Assembly: GCA_035645555.1 (NCBI GenBank)
Contig: DASQMI010000032.1
Span: forward strand, 1-29,703
DNA length: 29,703 nt
Source of the DNA: Lysobacter_F sp035645555
GTDB taxonomy: Bacteria; Pseudomonadota; Gammaproteobacteria; Xanthomonadales; Xanthomonadaceae
Direction of reading: 5' to 3'
Within the stretch, counting starts at the first letter, position 1. Every line of letters begins with the position of its first letter. The notes beneath the pieces are model-generated. The model had not been told where the DNA came from. It ran no database searches and saw only the letters and a program-made list of their open reading frames with translations. Of this stretch, positions 20,933 through 29,703 are shown one piece after another. Both the position numbers and the translations under genes were made by a program.

Positions 20933-21456
20933 GCCCCTATCGTTTTCTCGCTGCGGTCGCCCTCTCCGGACTGCTCGTCGCCTGCGCTCGCGACGTGACC
21001 AGCACGCCGGGCGACGCGCCCAATCTCGAGACTTGGGTGGCCGAGGTGAGGGCGCGGCCGGCGCCGCCGCTGGAGCCGCTGCCGGTGATGCAGCAGTTCG
21101 AGACGTTCGAGTACAACGCGCAGCATCTGCGCGACCCGTTCAGCACCGCGTTCGCCGACGACGGCAGCGGCGGCGGCCCGCGTCCGGATTCCGCCCGCCG
21201 CAAGCAGCCGCTGGAGCAGTTCCCGCTCGACACGCTGGACATGGTCGGCACGCTGGGGCGCGGCAGCGCGCTCGTGGGACTGGTGATGGCACCGGACAAG
21301 GTGACCTACCGCGTGCGTCCGGGCGACTACATGGGGCAGTCCGACGGCCGAGTGACCGCGATCCATGAGGATCGCATCGAGCTGGTGGAACTGGTGCCTG
21401 ACGGCGCGGGGGGATGGCTGGAACGCCCGGCCACCGTGGCGCTGGAAGATCAATGA
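20929..21456 (+). CDS. pilP: PilP, type IV pilus assembly lipoprotein
   Basis: This 175-residue lipoprotein links the PilN/PilO inner-membrane complex to the PilQ secretin. The signal ends in the lipobox LVAC (16-19), with C19 the lipidation site. The residues after Cys are Ala-Arg-Asp. An unstructured PilO-binding segment follows, then the beta-sandwich domain starting near QPLEQFPLDTLDMVGTL and containing YRVRPGDYMGQSDGRVTAIHEDRIELVE, the core of the PilP family. Length equals that of P. aeruginosa PilP (174). It is coupled to pilO (ATGA). pilQ begins 14 bases after its stop. Confidence 0.96.
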   Translation: MSPYRFLAAVALSGLLVACARDVTSTPGDAPNLETWVAEVRARPAPPLEPLPVMQQFETFEYNAQHLRDPFSTAFADDGSGGGPRPDSARRKQPLEQFPLDTLDMVGTLGRGSALVGLVMAPDKVTYRVRPGDYMGQSDGRVTAIHEDRIELVELVPDGAGGWLERPATVALEDQ

Positions 21457-21470
21457 CTGGGGGAGTAGCA

Positions 21471-23381
21471 ATGACCAACTTCAACGCCAAACGCCCGCCG
21501 TCCTCGCGTCGTCGCCATGCGGCGGCGGTGCAGGGAATCGGCCTGGCTCTGGGGCTGCTCGCCGGTCTGGGTGCGGTGAACGCCGCGGCGCCGGAGTCGG
21601 CGCCGCCGTCGGCGCTGGCCGCGGCCAAGCCCGCTTCGCCGCTCGCCGTCGACACGATCGACTTCAAGCGCGGCACCGACGGGGCCGGGCGCCTGATCCT
21701 GCGCTTCTCGGGCGAGGGCGCAATGCCGGACCTGCGCACGCAGGGATCCAACGTGCTGGTCACGGTCGCCAATGCACAGGTTCCCGCCAATCTGCAGCGC
21801 CCGCTCAACGTGGCCGACTTCGCCACGCCGGTGCAGAGCATCGAGGCCCGCGCGCACGGCGCCGGCACCCAGCTGGTGCTGAACACCCGCGGCGGCTTCC
21901 AGTCGATGGCCTACCAGACCGGTCGCGAGTACGTGGTGGAGATCGCGCCGCGCGCCGCTGCGGCCGCCGCCACCGCGGCAACGGGTGCGGCGGCCACCGC
22001 CGCCAACGCGCAGGCACCGCGCTATACCGGCAAGCCGGTGACGTTCAATTTCCAGGACGTCCCGGTGCGCACGGTGCTGCAGCTGATCGCCGAGGAGTCG
22101 AACCTCAACATCGTCGCCTCCGACACCGTACAAGGCAACGTGACGCTGCGCCTCATCAATGTGCCGTGGGACCAGGCGCTCGACATCGTGTTGCAGGCCA
22201 AGGGTCTGGACAAGCGCCGTAACGGCAGTGTGGTTTGGGTCGCCCCGCAGGCGGAGATCGCCAAGTTCGAGCAGGACAAGGAAGACGCCCGGATCGCGCT
22301 CGAGAACCGCGTCGACCTGGTCACCGAGTACATTCAGATCAACTACCACAATGCCGCGCAAATCTATAAGGCGCTAATCGAGGCAAAGGGAGTCGGCGGC
22401 AGCGGTGGCGGCGCGCAGGGCGGTGGCAGTTCGTCGCTGGATACCGGCTTCCTCTCCGCGCGGGGACGTCTGGTGGCGGACGAACGCACCAACATGCTGA
22501 TGATCAGCGACATTCCGAAGAAGGTCGAGCAGATGAAGGAGCTCGTCCGGATGATCGATCGCCCGGTCGATCAGGTGCTGATCGAGGCGCGGGTGGTGAT
22601 TGCAAGCGAGACGTTCGCGCGCGAACTTGGCGCGAAGTTTGGCATCAGCGGCGCCACCGGCCGACCGGGTGACCGCAGTTCTCTTGGCTTCGGTGGCAGC
22701 ACCACGGTGTCGGGAAACAACGCCAATGCGCGAGCGGCCGCGGTGCAAGCCGGGCAGCCCACGTTCACTGCCCAGCGGGATCTCAACGTCAACCTTCCAG
22801 TCACAACTCCGGCGGGCTCGTTGGCGCTATCGATCTTGAACGCGGGGTACATGCTTGATCTCGAGCTTTCCGCACTGCAGGAAGAGGGCCGCGGCGAAGT
22901 GATTTCCAATCCGCGGCTGGTCACCAGCAACCAGCGCGAGGCGATCATCCGTCAGGGCCAGGAAGTGGGCTACGTGACGCTGTCGTCGCAGGGCAGCAGC
23001 GGCGTGCCGATGCCCAACGTCGAGTTCAAGGACGTGCTGCTCGAGCTCAAGGTCACGCCGACCATCACGAGCGACGGCCGCGTGTTCCTCAACATGTACA
23101 TTAAGAAGGACGAGATCCAGGGCTTCGTCGACACCTCGATCGGCGACGTGCCGCAGATCAACAAGCGCGAGCTGAACACCGCCGTGCTGGTGGAAGACGG
23201 TCAGACTGTAGTGGTCGGCGGCGTCTACGAATTCCGCGATCGTGGCGACGTGACCAAGGTGCCGTTCCTTGGCGACCTGCCGTTCTTCGGCAACTTCTTC
23301 AAGAAGCGCGGTAAGGCGAAGGAAAAGGCGGAACTGCTGATCTTCGTCACGCCGAAGGTCCAGCGCGTCGCTCAACGCTGA
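21471..23381 (+). CDS. pilQ: PilQ, type IV pilus secretin
   Basis: This 636-residue protein forms the multimeric outer-membrane channel for the pilus. A signal peptide ends near residue 38 (VNA|AAP). One AMIN domain binds peptidoglycan (VDTIDFKRGTDGAGRLILRF to VVEIAP, about 57-160). An Ala-rich linker and the N0 domain (VTFNFQDVPVRTVLQLIAEES) follow. N1 has VTEYIQINYHNAAQIYKALIE and VADERTNMLMISDIPKK. The secretin core has VLIEARVVIA, EVISNPRLVTSNQREAIIRQG, and VEDGQTVVVGGVYEF near the end. P. aeruginosa PilQ is longer (714) and has two AMIN domains. The ATG at 21471, with GGGGGAG about six bases upstream, is chosen over an ATG at 21453 that overlaps the pilP stop. Codon use is looser at about 22330-22880. 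Confidence 0.97.
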   Translation: MTNFNAKRPPSSRRRHAAAVQGIGLALGLLAGLGAVNAAAPESAPPSALAAAKPASPLAVDTIDFKRGTDGAGRLILRFSGEGAMPDLRTQGSNVLVTVANAQVPANLQRPLNVADFATPVQSIEARAHGAGTQLVLNTRGGFQSMAYQTGREYVVEIAPRAAAAAATAATGAAATAANAQAPRYTGKPVTFNFQDVPVRTVLQLIAEESNLNIVASDTVQGNVTLRLINVPWDQALDIVLQAKGLDKRRNGSVVWVAPQAEIAKFEQDKEDARIALENRVDLVTEYIQINYHNAAQIYKALIEAKGVGGSGGGAQGGGSSSLDTGFLSARGRLVADERTNMLMISDIPKKVEQMKELVRMIDRPVDQVLIEARVVIASETFARELGAKFGISGATGRPGDRSSLGFGGSTTVSGNNANARAAAVQAGQPTFTAQRDLNVNLPVTTPAGSLALSILNAGYMLDLELSALQEEGRGEVISNPRLVTSNQREAIIRQGQEVGYVTLSSQGSSGVPMPNVEFKDVLLELKVTPTITSDGRVFLNMYIKKDEIQGFVDTSIGDVPQINKRELNTAVLVEDGQTVVVGGVYEFRDRGDVTKVPFLGDLPFFGNFFKKRGKAKEKAELLIFVTPKVQRVAQR

Positions 23382-23398
23382 GCGCGCAGCGGAGGGGC

Positions 23399-23428
23399 AA
23401 ACGGGGGCTTCGGCCCCCGTTTCTTTTT
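23399..23428 (+). terminator. Strong intrinsic terminator of pilMNOPQ
   Basis: AAACGGGGGC (23399-23408), TTCG loop, GCCCCCGTTT (23413-23422), then CTTTTT. A perfect 10-bp stem, stable UUCG-type loop and real T-run make this the clearest terminator in the window. Confidence 0.95.
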
Positions 23429-23514
23429 GCGCCCCAGGCTGAATGGCACGTGCGCGTGCGCCGGTCGTCCACGCACGCTCGGCGACAATGCCGCCACCTT
23501 CCGCCGAGGCCGCG

Positions 23515-24507
<993 letters not shown>

Positions 24508-24543
24508 CGCACGCGCCGGCGCCGTCGGAGCACGACTAGGGAC

Positions 24544-25458
24544 GTGGCCGCGTCGGCCGCCGCCGCCGAGGGGCTCCGCCCCACGCTCGAGGAGCTGATC
24601 GCGCTCGGCTCCACCGTCAGCGGGCGGGCGCGCGTGCGCCGCGCGCGTCACGGACTCGCCGGTGCGGCACCGTCGCCACTGCGCGGGCGTGGCATGGAGT
24701 ACGCGGAGTCGCGCGACTACGTGCCGGGCGACGACGCGCGCCACATCGACTGGCGCGTCACCGCGCGCAGCGGGCGCCTGCACACCAAGGTGTTCCAGGC
24801 CGAGCGCGAACGTCTGACGCTTCTGGTCGCCGATACCGCGCCGGCGCTGTACTTCGGCACGCGCGTGCGCTTCAAGTCGACCCAGGCGGCGCGCGCGGGC
24901 GCGATCGCGGCGTGGGCGGCGATGCGCGATGGCGATCGCATCAGCGCGCTGCGCGCCAGCCGGCGCGAGCCGCCGCTGCCGCCGGCGTCGGGCAACCGCG
25001 GCGCGCTGCGCGCGCTGGACGCGCTCGTGCGCTGGTACGCGGCACCACCGGCGGACGACGGCGGTCTGCCGCTTGCGATCGAGCATGCCGTGAGGCTGGT
25101 GCGCCCGGGTGCACGCGTCGTCGTGCTGGCCGATCCGGCCAGCGTGAAGGCGGTCGACGACGCGCGTTGGACCGCGCTCGCGCAGCATCACGACGCGCTC
25201 GCGCTGCTGCTCACCGATCCGCTCGAACTCGTACCGCCGAAGGCCGCGCTCGGGTTCGCCGGTGACGACGGCGCGCGTGCGTTGCTGGATCTCGCGAGCC
25301 CGTCGCTGCGTCAGCGTTGGCACGCCGCGTTCGTCGCGACCGTCGAGCAGGCGCTCCAGCGGTTGCCGGCGCTCGGCGTGCGGGCGCAGGCACTGTCCAC
25401 CGACGAGCCCAGCGACGCGTGGCTGCCGCTGCTCGGCCGACCCGTGGGGCTGCGATGA
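24544..25458 (+). CDS. DUF58 protein
   Basis: This 304-residue soluble protein carries the DUF58 signature YVPGDDARHIDWRVTAR (from Y59), preceded by LRGRGMEYAESRD. A degenerate von Willebrand-like domain with LTLLVADTAPALYFGTR follows. DUF58 proteins almost always accompany moxR ATPases and are thought to be their partners or targets; no reaction is known. The only start codon between the moxR stop and the conserved region is the GTG at 24544, and its ribosome-binding site is poor (GGAG about 13 bases upstream). The 36-base gap to moxR is the only real gap in the cluster. Its stop overlaps the next ATG (ATGA). Confidence 0.9.
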   Translation: MAASAAAAEGLRPTLEELIALGSTVSGRARVRRARHGLAGAAPSPLRGRGMEYAESRDYVPGDDARHIDWRVTARSGRLHTKVFQAERERLTLLVADTAPALYFGTRVRFKSTQAARAGAIAAWAAMRDGDRISALRASRREPPLPPASGNRGALRALDALVRWYAAPPADDGGLPLAIEHAVRLVRPGARVVVLADPASVKAVDDARWTALAQHHDALALLLTDPLELVPPKAALGFAGDDGARALLDLASPSLRQRWHAAFVATVEQALQRLPALGVRAQALSTDEPSDAWLPLLGRPVGLR

Positions 25459-25901
25459 GCGCGCTGCTGCTGCGCGACATCCACCTGCCTGCTGCGCCGC
25501 CGTGGTGGCCGCCGGCGCCCGGGTGGTGGGTGCTGGCCGCGGCGGTGCTGGCGCTGGCGGTGCTCGCGCTCCTGTGGTGGCGCCGACGAGGGGGCCGCCG
25601 GCGGGCCTGGACCGCGCTCTTCGAGCGCACGCTGGCCGAGGCCACCACGCCCGCCGAGCGTGTCGCGCGCATCTCCGAGCTGCTCCGCCGCGCCGCGCGC
25701 CAGCGCGATCCTGCGGCCGACCGGCTGCACGGCGAGGCGTGGCGCGCGTTCCTCGATCGCGGTGCGGAGACGCCGGCGTTCCAGGGCGAACTGGGCGATC
25801 TGCTGCTGCACGGCCCGTTCCAGCGCGACGTCGATGCGCAGCAGGTCGCCCGCCTGGAACACGCGGCGCGAGCGCGCTTCCTCGAATGGGGCGCGCGATG
25901 A
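25455..25901 (+). CDS. DUF4381 membrane protein
   Basis: The 148-residue protein starts with LRDIHLPAAPPWWPPAPGWW, the Pro/Trp-rich segment typical of DUF4381. One membrane helix (about 27-44) and a basic stop-transfer WWRRRGGRRRAW follow. The C-terminus is a helical cytoplasmic part with ARISELLRRAARQRDPAADRLHGEAWRAFLD and ends FLEWGAR. DUF4381 proteins occur only inside moxR/vWA clusters and probably anchor or bridge the complex; function unproven. Both ends overlap the neighbouring genes by four bases (ATGA), so it is translated as part of the chain. Confidence 0.88.
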   Translation: MSALLLRDIHLPAAPPWWPPAPGWWVLAAAVLALAVLALLWWRRRGGRRRAWTALFERTLAEATTPAERVARISELLRRAARQRDPAADRLHGEAWRAFLDRGAETPAFQGELGDLLLHGPFQRDVDAQQVARLEHAARARFLEWGAR

Positions 25902-26911
25902 CCACGCCGTGGCTCGCGCCCTGGATCGAAGGCTTCGCCTGGCCCTGGCTGCTGCTCGCACTGCCGTTGCCATGGCTGGTGCGGCGCGTGCTGCCGGCGC
26001 GTCGCGCCGACGCGAGCGCACTGCGCGTGCCGTTCATGGCGCGGTTGCGTGCAATCGAGGCGGGCGCACGGCGCGCGCGCGGCGGAGGTGGCCCCGGGCT
26101 GCTCGCATGGCTGGGATGGGCGCTGCTGTGCGTCGCCGCGGCTCGCCCGCAGGCGCTCGGCGAGGCGGTGCAGCCGCCGCAGGTGGGGCGCGACCTGATG
26201 CTCGCGCTCGATCTCTCCGGCAGCATGAGTGAGCCCGACATGGAGCTCGGCGGACGCACCGTCGACCGCCTGACCGCCGCCAAGGCGGTGCTGACAGACT
26301 TCCTCGATCGTCGCAGCGGCGACCGCGTCGGCCTGATCGTGTTCGGCCGTCGCGCCTATGTGCTGGCGCCGTTGACGGTCGACCGCGCCAGCGTGCGCGA
26401 GCACCTGCTCGATGCGCCGGCGGGGCTGGCCGGACAGGAAACCGCGATCGGCGACGCGCTGGCGCTGGCGGTCAAGCGTCTTCGACAGCAGCCGCGCGAG
26501 CACCGCCTGGTGATCCTGCTCACCGATGGCGTCAACACCGCCGGCAGCCTGACACCCGAGAAGGCGGCGCAGCTCGCGCGCGACGAGCAGGTGCGCGTGC
26601 ACGCGGTCGCGTTCGGCGGCGAAGGCACGCTGACCGTGTTCGGCATCCGCGTGCCGAACCCCGGCGGCGGCGCCGACATCGACGAGGCGACGCTGCGCGA
26701 GATCGCCGTGCGCACCGGCGGGCGGTTCTTCCGCGCGCGCGACGCCGGCGAGCTGGCGGAGATCTACCGCGAGATCGATCGGCTGGAGCCGATCGCGCGC
26801 GCCGGCGAGGCGGTGCGGCCGCGGCTGGAACGCTACCCGTGGCCGCTGGCGGCGGCCCTCGCCTGTGCGCTTCTCGCCGCAACGCTCGGAGGGCGGCGAT
26901 GGACGCGCTGA
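25898..26911 (+). CDS. batA: BatA-like von Willebrand factor A protein
   Basis: The 337-residue protein has an N-terminal membrane segment (WLLLALPLPWLVRRVL), a second hydrophobic stretch (GLLAWLGWALLCVAAARPQ) and a vWA domain. The metal-ion site DLSGS is complete (D105, S107, S109), with VGLIVFGRRAYVLAPLT and LLTDGVNTAGSLTP supplying the other site residues. A C-terminal membrane helix (YPWPLAAALACALLAATLG) closes the protein. The vWA domain would lie on the periplasmic side. Bat proteins were described as aerotolerance factors in Bacteroides and Leptospira; their exact role is unsettled. It overlaps DUF4381 by four bases and batB by 13, and batB's ribosome-binding site GGAGGG is inside its last codons. 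Confidence 0.92.
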   Translation: MTTPWLAPWIEGFAWPWLLLALPLPWLVRRVLPARRADASALRVPFMARLRAIEAGARRARGGGGPGLLAWLGWALLCVAAARPQALGEAVQPPQVGRDLMLALDLSGSMSEPDMELGGRTVDRLTAAKAVLTDFLDRRSGDRVGLIVFGRRAYVLAPLTVDRASVREHLLDAPAGLAGQETAIGDALALAVKRLRQQPREHRLVILLTDGVNTAGSLTPEKAAQLARDEQVRVHAVAFGGEGTLTVFGIRVPNPGGGADIDEATLREIAVRTGGRFFRARDAGELAEIYREIDRLEPIARAGEAVRPRLERYPWPLAAALACALLAATLGGRRWTR

Positions 26912-28620
26912 GCCTGTTCCAGTTCCTGCGCCCGCAGTGGTTGTGGGCGTTGCTCGGCCTGCCGGTGCTGGCCTGGCTGTGGCGGCGCCGCGCGCGCGCG
27001 CGTTCGGTATGGCGCGAGGCGGTCGATGCGCACCTACTGCCGCATCTGCTGGTCGCCCCGCGCGGTGCCCGCGGCGCCGGCGCCATCTTCGTGGCGTTGC
27101 TGGCGTACGCGCTGGCAGTGCTGGCGCTGGCCGGGCCGAGCTGGCGTCAGGTGGAGCAGCCGGTCTGGCGCAGCCGCGCGCCGCTGGTGATCGCGCTCGA
27201 CCTTTCGAGCGCGGCGACGGCCACCGATCTGCCGCCCACGCGCCTTGCGCAGGTGCGCGCGAAGCTGGGTGCGTTGCTTGCACGGCGAGAGGGCGGGCAG
27301 GTCGCGCTGGTCGCGTTCGCCGACGATGCCTATACGGTGTCGCCGCTGACCGACGATCGGGCCAACGTTGCGCTGTACCTGGATGCCCTGCGCCCGGACG
27401 TGATGCCGGTCGATGGCCGGCGCGCCGACCGCGCGATCCGCTGGTCGCGCGCGTTGCTCGAGCGCGCCGGCTTCCGCCACGGCGACATCCTGCTGCTGAC
27501 CGACGGTGCCGACGACGAAGCGTTGCAGGCTGCGCGCGAGGCCGCTGGTGCCGGCTACCGCGTTTCGGTGCTCGGCGTCGGCACGGCCGCTGGTGCGAAT
27601 TACCGGCGTCGCGACGGCGCGCTGCTCGCCGCGCGGCTGGATGCCGCGAGCCTGCGCGCGTTGGCGGCCGCCGGCGACGGCCGCTTCACCAAGGTGACGC
27701 CGGACGCGCGCGATCTGCAGGCGCTCGACGTACTCGATGCCGACGGTGCGGCGAGCGCTGCGGCGCGCGGGCGCAGCGCGCGCGTGCCGCAGGACGACGG
27801 CATCTGGCTGCTGCCGCCGCTGATGCTGCTCGCCCTGTTCGCGTTCCGTCGTCACGCCGGCGCGCTGGTGCTGGTGCTGGTGCTGGTGCTGGCACTCGGC
27901 GCGATGCCGTTGCCATCGTACGCGCAGGCGTCGTGGTGGCAGCGTCCGGACCAGGCGGCGCATGTGCGCATCGAGGCCGGCAACCGCGCCTACCGCGCTG
28001 GCGACTACGAACGCGCGGCGCGCCTGTACGCCGGTGTCGACAGCGCGGTGGCGCACTACAACCGCGGCAACGCGCTCGCCCGCGCCGGCCGCTACCACGA
28101 CGCGATCGCCGCCTACGACCGTGCGCTCGCACGCCAGCCGCGGATGACCGATGCGATCGCCAACCGCCGCGCGGTGCAGGCCCTGCTGCGCCGGCAGCCG
28201 CCTGCGCCGCCGCAGGACCAGCGTGGCCGCACGAGCCGGCAACCGGGCGCGCAACGCCCCGGCGAAAGCGGTACGGCGGCCGAATCCACCGAGCGGCGGA
28301 CGCCGGCGCAGCGCGGGCAGGGTGCGGCGCGCGCGCCACAACCGCCACGCACGCCTCCCGCCGATGCGCGCACGCGGCAGGCGGCCGAGGCCGCGCAGCG
28401 CGCCCGCATGGACGAAGCGCTGCGCCGAGGCGGGCGCGGTGAGCGCGGGAAACCGGAGCAGCGGCGTGCGCCCGATGACGACTCGCGCGTGCAGCGCGAG
28501 CGCCGGCTCGCGAACGAAGCTTGGCTGAAACGGGTGCCGGACGATCCCGGCAGCCTGCTCGCGGAGAAGTTCCGGCTCGAACACGAGCGACGGCAATTGC
28601 AGGGCGAGGTGGAGCGATGA
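26899..28620 (+). CDS. batB: BatB-type vWA domain fused to a BatC-type TPR domain
   Basis: This 573-residue protein has an N-terminal membrane helix (LWALLGLPVLAWLW), a second helix (FVALLAYALAVLALAGPSW) and a vWA domain whose metal motif is DLSSA (D101, S103, A105). The last MIDAS serine is therefore Ala. A membrane segment at about 313-326 follows. Then comes a signal-like stretch with four Leu-Val pairs ending SYAQA (A344), a TPR region (AGNRAYRAGDYERAARLY; VAHYNRGNALARAGRYHDAIAAYDRAL) and a long polar Arg/Pro/Ala tail. The fusion of BatB and BatC is known in proteobacteria. The ATG at 26899 has GGAGGG five bases upstream. Its stop overlaps the batD ATG (ATGA). Confidence 0.9.
   Translation: MDALSLFQFLRPQWLWALLGLPVLAWLWRRRARARSVWREAVDAHLLPHLLVAPRGARGAGAIFVALLAYALAVLALAGPSWRQVEQPVWRSRAPLVIALDLSSAATATDLPPTRLAQVRAKLGALLARREGGQVALVAFADDAYTVSPLTDDRANVALYLDALRPDVMPVDGRRADRAIRWSRALLERAGFRHGDILLLTDGADDEALQAAREAAGAGYRVSVLGVGTAAGANYRRRDGALLAARLDAASLRALAAAGDGRFTKVTPDARDLQALDVLDADGAASAAARGRSARVPQDDGIWLLPPLMLLALFAFRRHAGALVLVLVLVLALGAMPLPSYAQASWWQRPDQAAHVRIEAGNRAYRAGDYERAARLYAGVDSAVAHYNRGNALARAGRYHDAIAAYDRALARQPRMTDAIANRRAVQALLRRQPPAPPQDQRGRTSRQPGAQRPGESGTAAESTERRTPAQRGQGAARAPQPPRTPPADARTRQAAEAAQRARMDEALRRGGRGERGKPEQRRAPDDDSRVQRERRLANEAWLKRVPDDPGSLLAEKFRLEHERRQLQGEVER
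27865..27888 (+). repeat. (CTGGTG)4 microsatellite in batB
   Basis: Four perfect tandem copies of CTGGTG encode Leu-Val pairs at residues 323-330 in the signal-like helix. Gain or loss of a unit keeps the frame and changes helix length by two residues. Confidence 0.85.
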
Positions 28621-29703
28621 AGCGCAGCGTCGCGGCGATCGTGCTGGCGTGGCTGGCGTTCGCGCTGCCGGCGTGGGCGCAGCCGCGAGCGTGGCTGGAC
28701 CGCGACCGGATCGCGTACGGCGAGACCGTCACGCTGACCGTGGAGATTCCGAGCGCCACCGCGGCGCCGCCCGATTACCGTCCGCTCCAGCGCGACTTCG
28801 CGCTGAGCGCGCAGACCAGCCGGCGCGGCATGGAACGCAGCAACGGCCGCCTGCAGGCATGGACGCAGTACAGCGTGTCGCTCGAGCCGCGCCGCGCCGG
28901 CACCCTGGTGATCCCGGCGCTTGCCGTCGCCGGGGCGCGCACCCTGCCGCTGACCGTGCGGGTGGAGGCCGACGCGCCGCCGCCGGCGGTGCGGGCGGGC
29001 GCGCCGGTGTTCATCGAGTCGGCGGCTGACGACGACGACCCGTACGTGCAGCAGGCGGTGGTCTGGGTAGTGCGGCTGTATTCCGCGACCCCGATCCTGT
29101 CCGGCCAGCTCGACCAGCAGGCGCCCGACGGCGCCGCATTGCAGCGCATCGGCGAGGACGCGCAATACACGCGCGACATCGGCGGGCGCCGCTATCAGGT
29201 GTTCGAACGCCGCTACCTGCTGCTGCCGGAGCGCAGCGGTCCGCTGCTGATGCCCGGCGCGCGCTTCGAGGGGCGCGCGGCGCCGAGCCTGTTCGAGGAC
29301 CTGTTCGGCCAGCCGGGCGACGTGTTGCGCGCCAACGCGCAGCCGCGCCGGCTGCACGTGCAGCCGATTCCCGACGGCGCGCCGCAGCCGTGGCTGCCGT
29401 TGCGCGACCTGCAGTTGCGCTACCGCGCCGCGCCGCAGCAGGCGCACGTGGGCGAGGCGGCGACACTGGAGGTCGAACTGACCGCCGACGGCGCCGGCGC
29501 GTCGCAGCTGCCGGCGCTGGAGCTGCCGGCGATCGGTGCCCAGGTGTTCCCGGAACCGGCGCAGACCGACGAACGCCAGCAGCAGGGGCAGCCGCGCACG
29601 GTGGTGACGCGGCGGTTCGCGCTGGTGCCCGCGCGAACCGGCACCGTGCACGTACCCGCCATGCGGATCGGCTGGTGGGACGTGCGCGCCGGGCGCGCGC
29701 GCA
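28617..29703 (+). CDS. batD: BatD-like protein (3' end outside window)
   Basis: About 362 codons of this gene lie in the window; it runs off the right edge. A signal peptide (MKRSVAAIVLAWLAFALPAWA) is cut before Q22. The mature part begins with AWLDRDRIAYGETVTLTVEI, the typical Ig-like beta-sandwich opening of BatD/oxygen-tolerance proteins. Repeated beta-rich modules follow, with QAVVWVVRLYSATPI, YQVFERRYLLLPERSG and LQLRYRAAPQQAHVGEAATLEVEL. BatD proteins usually have around 550 residues and a C-terminal membrane anchor, so the end is missing here. It is thought to form a periplasmic complex with BatA and BatB. It is coupled to batB (ATGA). Confidence 0.88.
   Translation, partial: MKRSVAAIVLAWLAFALPAWAQPRAWLDRDRIAYGETVTLTVEIPSATAAPPDYRPLQRDFALSAQTSRRGMERSNGRLQAWTQYSVSLEPRRAGTLVIPALAVAGARTLPLTVRVEADAPPPAVRAGAPVFIESAADDDDPYVQQAVVWVVRLYSATPILSGQLDQQAPDGAALQRIGEDAQYTRDIGGRRYQVFERRYLLLPERSGPLLMPGARFEGRAAPSLFEDLFGQPGDVLRANAQPRRLHVQPIPDGAPQPWLPLRDLQLRYRAAPQQAHVGEAATLEVELTADGAGASQLPALELPAIGAQVFPEPAQTDERQQQGQPRTVVTRRFALVPARTGTVHVPAMRIGWWDVRAGRAR

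Noticed and set aside
21453..21470. ATG overlapping the pilP stop as the pilQ start
   Set aside because: The ATGA overlap resembles its neighbours, but GGGGGAG is placed for the ATG at 21471; the difference is only six residues.

Overview
This is a GC-rich (about 70%), gene-dense stretch of bacterial chromosome. Gene content and order point to a gammaproteobacterium of the Xanthomonadales/Lysobacterales. The supporting signs are a DUF1631 protein beside hemW-rdgB-rph, the block yicC-gmk-rpoZ-spoT-ridA-recG, a zinc-free type B L31 followed by a type II citrate synthase, and mrcA divergent from pilMNOPQ with a moxR/von Willebrand factor A cluster behind pilQ. The genus cannot be fixed from the sequence. 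I see no tRNA, rRNA, CRISPR array, insertion sequence, prophage or integrase gene, and no gap between genes longer than about 210 bp.

Layout. (1) Positions 1-3831, minus strand: rph, a VOC protein, rdgB and hemW are translationally coupled by overlapping stop/start codons; a DUF1631 gene lies downstream and runs off the left edge. (2) 3924-13596, plus strand: yicC and gmk; then rpoZ behind its own sigma-70-type promoter and ahead of a terminator; then spoT, ridA, recG, a nucleoside hydrolase, rpmE2 and gltA. spoT and the nucleoside hydrolase each have a -10 hexamer exactly 6 bases before the ATG, which predicts leaderless mRNAs. (3) 13604-15629: three genes I cannot name. They are a six-helix membrane protein with a three-fold internal repeat, a small exported protein, and on the minus strand a soluble protein with a His-rich N-terminus. 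(4) 15742-18216, minus: PBP1A (mrcA). (5) 18427-23381, plus: the type IV pilus assembly operon pilMNOPQ, closed by a strong intrinsic terminator. (6) 23515 to the right edge, plus: moxR, DUF58, DUF4381, batA, a batB fused to a TPR domain, and batD (cut by the window end).

How the genes fit together. Region 1 and the start of region 2 concern RNA and nucleotide upkeep (RNase PH, YicC, RdgB, GMP kinase). RpoZ and SpoT form the usual ppGpp-linked pair. PilM/N/O/P/Q build the inner-membrane alignment platform and outer-membrane secretin of the type IV pilus. The divergent PBP1A makes peptidoglycan, through which the secretin must pass. The MoxR-BatABD genes look like a periplasmic chaperone or stress complex. 

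The most interesting signals are the triplicated membrane protein at 13604-14230, a thrombospondin type 3-like calcium motif plus a long Ala/Pro tail on PilN, and several perfect dyads at or next to predicted promoters (spoT, ridA, pilM, and the rph/yicC divergent region). No wholly new multi-gene system is evident; the unnamed trio in region 3 is the best candidate for undescribed biology.
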